Positions 8,037 to 13,597 of a DNA stretch of 13,597 bases are shown piece by piece. The translations under genes were made by a program, and so were the position numbers. This DNA is from Chloroflexi bacterium RBG_13_51_52. GTDB lineage: Bacteria > Chloroflexota > Dehalococcoidia > Dehalococcoidales > RBG-16-60-22. How positions within the stretch are numbered: position 1 is the first letter of the stretch; each line of letters begins with the position of its first letter. The stretch is from positions 1 to 13,597 of the forward strand of contig MGMT01000082.1 of assembly GCA_001796525.1 (NCBI GenBank). The letters are read 5' to 3'. The notes under the pieces were generated by a model. That model made no database searches and was not told where the DNA came from. It saw only the letters and a program-made list of their open reading frames with translations.

Positions 8037-9260
8037 GTGAATATTCTCTTTATTCACGAGATTGACTGGCTTAAGAAGGTCGTCTTTGAAATTCATACCC
8101 TTTCCGAGCTTTTATCACTTTTCGGGCATAAGGTCTATGTCATCGATTACGAATCCATGTGGAAAAGGGACGGCTTTTTTGACTTCGGCAGCATGCGTAC
8201 CCGGGTAATCAACAACGTTAACAGGGCATATCCGGAAGCTACGGTGGAGTTGCGGCGACCGGGATTAATAAAAATACCCGGCCTAAGCCGTTTTTCAGCT
8301 ATATTTACCCAGTACTTTGAAATCCGCAGGACGATTAAAGAAAAGAAAATCGATGCCATTGTGCTTTACTCCGTCCCCACCAGCGGGTGGCAGGCAGTCC
8401 GTCTGGCTAAGAAATTCAATGTTCCGGTAATATTCCGGTCGATAGACGTGCTCAACCAGATGGTGACCAGCCCCCTGCTCCGTCCCCTGACGAGGTTGCT
8501 GGAAAAACAGGTATATTCCAAGGCGGACTATATTCTCGCCCTCACCCCGAAGATGTCCGGATACGTTGCCAGTTTGGGCGCCGACCCTTCAAGGGTAGGG
8601 CTGCTTTTAATTCCGGTGGATACAAATATGTTCCGCCCCGCGCCCGATGCGGGTGAATTCCGCCGCAAATGGGGACTGGGAGCGGAGGATGCGGTAATAC
8701 TGTTTATCGGGACTTTATTTAATTTCAGCGGCCTCGACGTGCTTATCCGCCGGTTCCCGGAGGTCTTGAAAGATGTGCCGGAAGCAAGATTATTAATTGT
8801 GGGTGACGGCCCGCAGCGCTCGAAACTGGAAAAAATCGTTGCCGAAACCGGAATGCAGAAACAGGTAATCATCACCGGATTTCAACCTTACGATACGATG
8901 CCCCAATATATAAATATGTCGACGCTATGTATCAACTCCTTCCTGGTTAACAATACTACCAGGGATATCTTTCCCAGTAAGATAGTGCAATACCTCGCCT
9001 GCGGTAAGGCGGTAGTCGCCACGCGCCTGCCCGGCATGGTCGCCGTAATCTCCGGGGAAGATGAGGGGGTAATGTATTCCGACGGTGTCGAGGAAATGCC
9101 CGCTAAGATAATTACGCTACTCAAGTCAAAAGAACACCGGCAGCGCCTTGAGCGCGCGGGTTTGGCCTATGTACAACAAAAACACAGTAATGAAAAAATA
9201 GCCCATCAGCTTGAAGAAAAATTAGAAGAAGTTATCAATCAAAAATCCAGGGGAAAGTAG
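8037..9260 (+). CDS. GT4-like glycosyltransferase (GT-B fold)
   Basis: This 407-residue protein has the GT-B layout. The N-terminal acceptor domain begins MNILFIHEID and runs to about 190. The C-terminal donor domain has IGTLFNFSGLDVLI (224-237), LLIVGDGPQRSKLE (252-265), ITGFQPYDTMPQYI (279-292) and FPSKIVQYLACGKAVVAT (312-329). No membrane helix is obvious, so it likely works at the inner membrane face on a lipid-linked or cytosolic acceptor. The usual E-x7-E pair that contacts the donor sugar in GT4 enzymes reads D310-x7-Q318 here. Being the last gene after wecB-SDR-wecC, it may transfer ManNAcA or the SDR product; this is inference. The start is GTG 8037, with no clear ribosome binding site, 8 nt after wecC, suggesting reinitiation. 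Confidence 0.85.
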   Translation: MNILFIHEIDWLKKVVFEIHTLSELLSLFGHKVYVIDYESMWKRDGFFDFGSMRTRVINNVNRAYPEATVELRRPGLIKIPGLSRFSAIFTQYFEIRRTIKEKKIDAIVLYSVPTSGWQAVRLAKKFNVPVIFRSIDVLNQMVTSPLLRPLTRLLEKQVYSKADYILALTPKMSGYVASLGADPSRVGLLLIPVDTNMFRPAPDAGEFRRKWGLGAEDAVILFIGTLFNFSGLDVLIRRFPEVLKDVPEARLLIVGDGPQRSKLEKIVAETGMQKQVIITGFQPYDTMPQYINMSTLCINSFLVNNTTRDIFPSKIVQYLACGKAVVATRLPGMVAVISGEDEGVMYSDGVEEMPAKIITLLKSKEHRQRLERAGLAYVQQKHSNEKIAHQLEEKLEEVINQKSRGK

Positions 9261-9285
9261 CATTCAGAATTTACTTCGGATTTTT
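9241..9285. terminator. Possible bidirectional terminator between convergent genes
   Basis: AAAAATCC (9241-9248) pairs with GGATTTTT (9278-9285), and inside it AAGTA (9255-9259) pairs with TACTT (9272-9276) across an uneven internal loop. Both strands end the stem in five T residues, which would suit termination of the glycosyltransferase and STT3 transcripts. The stem is AT-rich, broken by the internal loop, and includes the glycosyltransferase stop codon, so strength is doubtful. Confidence 0.3.
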
Positions 9286-9307
9286 CAGGCTGTTTCTTGC
9301 TGCTCTT

Positions 9308-12001
9308 TTACTTATCGCCGATGTATTCAAAAATTTGAATCGCCGGCGGTGTGGTATTGCTCGATGTTTCAGAGCTGAAAATAAGCTTGTAGTCCTCCAC
9401 GGCTTCTAAAGGTATAGGGCTGACGAAGGGGTCACTGCTCACTATATCGTACTTGGTAGTCGGGTCTAGAGTGGCGATATAATCGAGGGCATCCTGGTAG
9501 GAAGTGAACTCCTTTGCCTCTATGACCTGTCTGTAGGAAAATTCATTGCGGTACATATTTTCTACGTAGGTTACTACTAGCGGCTTTACGTCGGTAACAG
9601 CCTTGCCGCTAAAGTTATATAATCTTACAAATAATGAATTATAGTATTTTGCACTCAACACCTGGTTCGGGACCATTTGATTTCCCTGCTGTACGTAGTA
9701 CACCGGGAGATAATCTTCTTCATTCATCCCTGCCCAGTTTAGCACTGCACTAAACTTGGAAGTCACGATTTCATTATCAATAATGATGTATCTGGAGCCG
9801 AGTTCGGTTCGTATCTTGTCTATATTAGCCTGGTCGTTGGATAAGAAGAATGTGGCTACTTTTATAATCGGAGCGGGAGACTGGGACGGGTTGGTATTGG
9901 GAATGCGGTGTGCGACGCGAATAATCCAGTAGCCATAATCCCACCAGGCTGTCACTCCATAGGCTGATTCGGGGTATTTAAAATCATCTCCCGGTGGCAC
10001 TGCATCGTAAAGCTGGTAATAGGTTTCAGGGTCACCCATCGGGTCGGGGGTATTATCTTTCATCCAGAGCAGCGCCTTTTGCCAGTCATCCGAAATAGCA
10101 TACGTAACATCTGAAGCTATACCTATCGATTTGGATACGTTGGGTAAAAAGACAAAAGAGAATACTACAATAATTGATAAAATAACATTAATTAAAAATA
10201 TCTTTGTACCCCGACGCTCTTGAAGAGCCTTCCTTTTCAGCTTTGTTTTAGAGATATGCACGTTTTCCGGGATTACTTCCGGTTTTTTACTCAATTTTTC
10301 AATGCCTGACAGCCGGATTATTTGCCAGGAAAGATAACCGGAAAGTAACGCTGCATTAACGGCGAAGTAATACGCGAAACGACGCTGAACCATCATGATG
10401 ATAATTATAATCAAGGACCAGAGGATAAAGAGACGCGGGTTATCATCATTTTCCCGGTTCTTGAATAAAATATATAGCAATATCACAAAAGGTATAATAG
10501 CCAGATACCGAATGTCGCTAAAGGTAGTGAAAAGCATCAACATTGAAACCACGATAAGTATGGCTATAGTCCACAATAAAGAAATATACCAGGGCTGGTC
10601 TTTACCACGTCTTACAAATAAATATATAAATATGCTTAATGATATAAAGGCAAAACCCGGGATAAATTTTATCTGGTCTTCTGCCATGCTGTATTGATTT
10701 GGTATTTGTATTACAGTCGATATTATCATTATCACCAGGGTAATGATAAGAAATACGAGCAGAGAAATCCCCTTTTTACTACTATCGTTTATATAAAACA
10801 GATACCCGCAAATTGCCGCAGCGCCTATACCGAATAAAAGCCACCATGGTGCGATAAAGAAGCTGGTGGTAAAATTGCCCCAGGCAGCCCAGGTAGCAAA
10901 GTCCCAAAGAGGCATGAGGAACGGAGCCATTTCGATAGTGGTAGTTGCGGTTGAGCCTACGGGAAACAAGACGAACTTGAATTTAGCCAGCAGTAAATCA
11001 AAAGTATTATTAGCCCCAAAGTAAACAATGACTACCGATAACGCTCCAATTACTACCAGTGAAAGCGGATAGTAATATGGTTTAAGCCCCCTCCCTGATA
11101 TGAATCTGGAGATAAAATATAGGACTGGAGGAATGAGAACCGAAATGACCATGGCAATGGTGACATCGGTGCTCATGGGATTAATGAGTAAGATTATCAA
11201 CGCAAATAATAATGAGGTAAAACCGACAATACATAAATAATCGGATGACCTGGAGTTCAAATGGTTAATAATGAATTGAATTACTAAATATAAAAGAAAG
11301 ATGAAAACAAATATCAGCGCACCTTGCCACGTGGTCAGGTAAAAACCGAGAAAAACGCCAGCCAGCATACTAAAAATAAGTGGCTTGAGTATTATTTTCC
11401 AGTCGCGTTGAAATAAATGAGCAAAGGTCAACTGGTTTTGACTGGCTTTCTTGATTGCCCAAATCAGGAATGCCAGAGCCGTAGTCGTAAAAAGAACCTC
11501 GGCAACGGGATTATCCGTGGAGCCCAACACCGAGCGCGCCAGGAATTCACCCGGCAAGATCGCTATCAAACCGGCAGCCAGAACGCCGGCCCACTTATTA
11601 AAAAGCGCTTTCCCGATAAAGAAAACAGGGACAACGGTCAACGCACCCATGATGGCCGGCAGATAAACTCCGATTATATCGATAGTGTGTTGTGAAGGAT
11701 GCCCCAGTCCCGCTATCCAGGCAAAGAAGGCTATAATCCAGTGGAAGAAAGGAAGAGATACAACATTATTACCACCGGGGAAAATAAAATACGGGTCGAA
11801 CTGGGTCAGGTGGGGGAAATTATGCGAAACACCATCGACCAGGCGCATGTAAAAATAGGCATCATTACTGCCGTATTTAATGTCACCGCCGACGAATATT
11901 TCTCCGTAGGGGAGATAGATGCGATAAAGCAGGGAAATGCCGAAAAAGGCAACTAATAGTAATCCTATAATCAAGGCAGGTGAGATTTTTAGCTTTGACA
12001 T
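9308..12001 (-). CDS. stt3: STT3/AglB-family oligosaccharyltransferase
   Basis: This 897-residue membrane enzyme should transfer a lipid-linked glycan to Asn in Asn-X-Ser/Thr on the outer face of the membrane. About a dozen helices fill residues 8-620, followed by a soluble outer domain (about 620-897). The catalytic WWDYG is at 686-690, within YGVTAWWDYGYWI. The first outer loop has D47 in SNDAYFYMR and then FDPYFIFPGG, the first metal-binding acidic site. D163 in GSTDNPVAE is the second. TTIE with E357 fits the S/T-x-x-E motif of external loop 5. RRFAYYFAVNAALLSGY (540-556) and AHRIPNTNPSQ (697-707) resemble archaeal AglB. D742 and K749-F follow WWDYG in a pattern like the AglB sequon-binding region. 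Length is AglB-like and longer than Campylobacter PglB (about 713). It is convergent to the ManNAcA operon. Shine-Dalgarno AAGGA lies almost against the ATG. Confidence 0.95.
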   Translation of the reverse strand: MSKLKISPALIIGLLLVAFFGISLLYRIYLPYGEIFVGGDIKYGSNDAYFYMRLVDGVSHNFPHLTQFDPYFIFPGGNNVVSLPFFHWIIAFFAWIAGLGHPSQHTIDIIGVYLPAIMGALTVVPVFFIGKALFNKWAGVLAAGLIAILPGEFLARSVLGSTDNPVAEVLFTTTALAFLIWAIKKASQNQLTFAHLFQRDWKIILKPLIFSMLAGVFLGFYLTTWQGALIFVFIFLLYLVIQFIINHLNSRSSDYLCIVGFTSLLFALIILLINPMSTDVTIAMVISVLIPPVLYFISRFISGRGLKPYYYPLSLVVIGALSVVIVYFGANNTFDLLLAKFKFVLFPVGSTATTTIEMAPFLMPLWDFATWAAWGNFTTSFFIAPWWLLFGIGAAAICGYLFYINDSSKKGISLLVFLIITLVIMIISTVIQIPNQYSMAEDQIKFIPGFAFISLSIFIYLFVRRGKDQPWYISLLWTIAILIVVSMLMLFTTFSDIRYLAIIPFVILLYILFKNRENDDNPRLFILWSLIIIIIMMVQRRFAYYFAVNAALLSGYLSWQIIRLSGIEKLSKKPEVIPENVHISKTKLKRKALQERRGTKIFLINVILSIIVVFSFVFLPNVSKSIGIASDVTYAISDDWQKALLWMKDNTPDPMGDPETYYQLYDAVPPGDDFKYPESAYGVTAWWDYGYWIIRVAHRIPNTNPSQSPAPIIKVATFFLSNDQANIDKIRTELGSRYIIIDNEIVTSKFSAVLNWAGMNEEDYLPVYYVQQGNQMVPNQVLSAKYYNSLFVRLYNFSGKAVTDVKPLVVTYVENMYRNEFSYRQVIEAKEFTSYQDALDYIATLDPTTKYDIVSSDPFVSPIPLEAVEDYKLIFSSETSSNTTPPAIQIFEYIGDK

Positions 12002-12087
12002 TTCCTTATGTGTTAAAACCTTTTCTGGATACTATTTGATTTTTTTAACCTAAACAGAAAAATGCCTTGTTACAAGCTCTTGGCATA

Positions 12088-12116
12088 AGCGTAACATGTT
12101 TATACCATTACGTCAA
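12088..12116 (-). promoter_or_regulatory. Weak promoter candidate for STT3
   Basis: On the minus strand TTGACG (12116-12111) is followed 17 bp later by TACGCT (12093-12088), a good -35 with a poor -10 box. The palindrome AACATGTT (12093-12100) lies largely in the spacer. The leader would be about 80 nt. Nothing better was seen in the 229-bp divergent gap. Confidence 0.25.
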
Positions 12117-12196
12117 TACAAATACTCATAAGAAATCAACCCATTTTAGCCATTACCGCAGATATATAGAGCGCAGTAACGCTAAAGCTGAAAGTA

Positions 12197-12205
12197 TGTT
12201 ATAAT
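12197..12205 (+). promoter_or_regulatory. Extended -10 promoter for the ABC exporter
   Basis: TG (12197-12198) plus one base precedes a perfect TATAAT (12200-12205), the extended -10 form that can work without a -35 box; none is seen. The predicted start near 12212 leaves a leader of roughly 19 nt with no Shine-Dalgarno match before the ATG at 12231. The spacing from box to ATG (centre about 28 nt) would also suit a nearly leaderless transcript. Confidence 0.55.
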
Positions 12206-12230
12206 ATCTGTTTGAAAAAAGTACTCCCTC

Positions 12231-13127
12231 ATGAACACTGTAGAAGTCCAACACGTAGTAAAAACATTCGCGGATAAAGTCGCTGTAGACGACCTTTCTT
12301 TCTCCGTGGCTCCGGGCGAGATATTCGGCTTGATCGGCCCCAACGGCGCCGGTAAAACTACCACTCTCAAGATGATGATGGATATCATCAAGCCGGATTC
12401 CGGCGAGGTAACCATTCTCGGCGAAAAGCTTAGTGAAGCAACGAAAAATAAACTCGGTTACCTGCCGGAGGAACGCGGACTCTACAAAAAGCAGCGTGTC
12501 CTCGATACTATCGTTTACCTTGCCTCACTCAAGGGCATGAGCGAACGCTCCGCCGAGGAAAAAGCCAACCGAATGCTTGAGCAGACCGGTATGCTGCCGC
12601 ATGCCCGCAAGAAAATCGAAGAGTTGAGCAAGGGCATGAGCCAAATTATCCAGTTTATCGTCACTACCATCCACGACCCGCAGCTTCTTATACTGGATGA
12701 GCCTTTTTCCGGTCTTGACCCGGTTAATACCGAATCATCGATAAAAATGGTGCTTGACCTGAGAAACCAGGGCAAAGCCGTTATTTTAAGCACTCACCAG
12801 ATGAACCAGGTCGAGGAGCTTTGCGACCGGATTTTAATGGTCAATAAGGGGAAGGCGGTGCTTTACGGAGGAATTGCTGAAATCAAGTCCAGGTACAAAA
12901 ACAATTCCGTCCGGCTGGATTATGAGGGGGAACTGGGGGAATTGCCGGGCGTTACCGACAAACGCGTGTATAAGACTCATGTCGAGCTGTTTCTGGACGA
13001 CAAGACGTCTCCGCAGCAGCTGCTGGAATACCTGCTTAGCCGCGGTATCATCGTCAACCGCTATGAAATTGCCACTCCTCCCCTGAACGAAATATTTATC
13101 AAGGTCGCCGGTGAAAGCAATGAATAA
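12231..13127 (+). CDS. natA: ABC transporter ATP-binding protein, NatA type
   Basis: This 298-residue cytosolic ATPase has every ABC motif: Walker A GPNGAGKT (36-43), the Q-loop region YLPEERGLY (77-85) characteristic of NatA proteins, signature LSKGMSQ (132-138), Walker B LLILDEP with D156-E157 followed by the D-loop GLDP, and the switch histidine H189 in STHQMNQ. The C-terminal 80 residues, ending PLNEIFIKVAGE (283-294), fit the DUF4162 tail of this subfamily. Together with the overlapping permease it should form an ABC-2 exporter. Bacillus NatAB exports Na+, but many relatives have unknown cargo, so substrate should not be assumed. It has its own promoter, divergent from STT3, and nothing ties it to the glycan genes except position. 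Confidence 0.93.
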   Translation: MNTVEVQHVVKTFADKVAVDDLSFSVAPGEIFGLIGPNGAGKTTTLKMMMDIIKPDSGEVTILGEKLSEATKNKLGYLPEERGLYKKQRVLDTIVYLASLKGMSERSAEEKANRMLEQTGMLPHARKKIEELSKGMSQIIQFIVTTIHDPQLLILDEPFSGLDPVNTESSIKMVLDLRNQGKAVILSTHQMNQVEELCDRILMVNKGKAVLYGGIAEIKSRYKNNSVRLDYEGELGELPGVTDKRVYKTHVELFLDDKTSPQQLLEYLLSRGIIVNRYEIATPPLNEIFIKVAGESNE

Positions 13128-13597
13128 AACGGTCCTTATATTCCGGCACGAATTCCTGTCCACGATACGCCGTATGGGATTCATCATCATGACCCTTATC
13201 GTGCCGCTCGTCGCTATCCTGGGGATAGTGATTTACCAGATTGTATCGGGAGTCGCCCAGCCATCGGAAGAAATCACTAAAATTGGATATGTCGATGCGG
13301 TAGGAGAATTCGAGCAATATACCACCCAGGGCAACATTAACCTGGTACGGTTTGAAACGATAGATGAAGCGAATAAATCTCTCGCCGCCAAAGATATCGA
13401 GGAATATATCGTCGTTGACCAGTCTTATTATTCAACCGGAATGATTAATCTATATACCCTGGAGAAACAGCTTATTCCCCCTCCCGAAACCGTCAGTGCC
13501 ATCAAAAATTTCCTTTCCAGTAATCTTTTAACGGGCAAAATATCCGATGCAAACATTAGCCTGATTAACGCTCCTTTAAACGTAGCCACGATACGAC
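13120..13597 (+). CDS. ABC-2 type permease, NatB-like (5' part only)
   Basis: The reading frame from ATG 13120 stays open to the right edge (159 codons), so the gene is cut by the window, not broken. It begins MNKTVLIFRHEFLSTIRRMG, the short basic cytoplasmic start usual for NatB-type permeases, followed by one membrane helix at about 20-44 and then a long outer region (from about 45) with no further helix before the edge. That layout matches ABC-2 permeases with a large first outer loop. It overlaps the ATPase gene by 8 nt (ATGAATAA), and GGTGA at 13110-13114 lies 5 nt before the ATG, so both are surely cotranscribed and translationally coupled. Cargo unknown. Confidence 0.88.
   Translation, partial: MNKTVLIFRHEFLSTIRRMGFIIMTLIVPLVAILGIVIYQIVSGVAQPSEEITKIGYVDAVGEFEQYTTQGNINLVRFETIDEANKSLAAKDIEEYIVVDQSYYSTGMINLYTLEKQLIPPPETVSAIKNFLSSNLLTGKISDANISLINAPLNVATIR

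Noticed and set aside
12066..12076. CTTGT-T-ACAAG palindrome in the divergent gap as an operator
   Set aside because: Arms of 5 bp are too short to stand out and the site matches no regulator I recognise.
12231..13597. The ABC exporter as the flippase of the glycan pathway
   Set aside because: Motifs match the NatA/NatB type, not PglK (fused half-transporter) or Wzm/Wzt; it has its own promoter and points away from STT3.
1..13597. Archaeal origin of the whole window
   Set aside because: STT3 is AglB-like and some leaders are short, but the extended -10 and -35/-10 spacings, strong Shine-Dalgarno sites and NatAB-type exporter fit bacteria better. Not fully excluded; a 16S gene or ribosomal proteins from the same contig would decide.

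Overview
The window is a fully coding-dense stretch of about 13.6 kb with ten genes, nine complete and one cut by the right edge. It looks bacterial. The promoter-like sites have sigma70-type spacing, several starts carry clear Shine-Dalgarno sites, and the final ABC pair is of the NatA/NatB type. My best guess is a Chloroflexota member, possibly Dehalococcoidia, from remembered similarity and the gene mix, including a single-subunit STT3. This is not proven by anything in the sequence, and an archaeon is not strictly excluded because the STT3 is AglB-like and some leaders are very short.

Layout. (1) Positions 1-4672, plus strand: promoter, MoxR-type AAA+ ATPase, DUF58 protein, and membrane transglutaminase with a C-terminal DUF4129-like domain. 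This is a widespread three-gene envelope-associated module. (2) Positions 4673-9260, plus strand: a 150-bp gap with a promoter candidate, then UDP-GlcNAc 2-epimerase (wecB), an extended SDR nucleotide-sugar enzyme, UDP-ManNAc dehydrogenase (wecC) and a GT4-like glycosyltransferase. The first three genes overlap by 8 nt at each junction. (3) Positions 9308-12001, minus strand: an 897-residue oligosaccharyltransferase of the STT3/AglB/PglB family, with an intact WWDYG motif, convergent with the sugar operon. (4) Positions 12002-12230: divergent intergenic region. (5) Positions 12231-13597, plus strand: ABC-2 type exporter, ATPase followed by the start of its permease with an 8-nt overlap.

How the genes may work together: WecB and WecC would convert UDP-GlcNAc to UDP-ManNAc and then UDP-ManNAcA. 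The SDR may make a second or modified sugar. The GT4 enzyme could build a lipid-linked glycan, and STT3 would transfer that glycan to Asn-X-Ser/Thr sites on exported proteins. The result would be a candidate bacterial N-glycosylation locus with archaeal-like chemistry. The priming enzyme, flippase and further transferases are not in the window, so the pathway is incomplete here. No RNA genes, CRISPR arrays, insertion sequences or intergenic gaps over 300 bases were seen.
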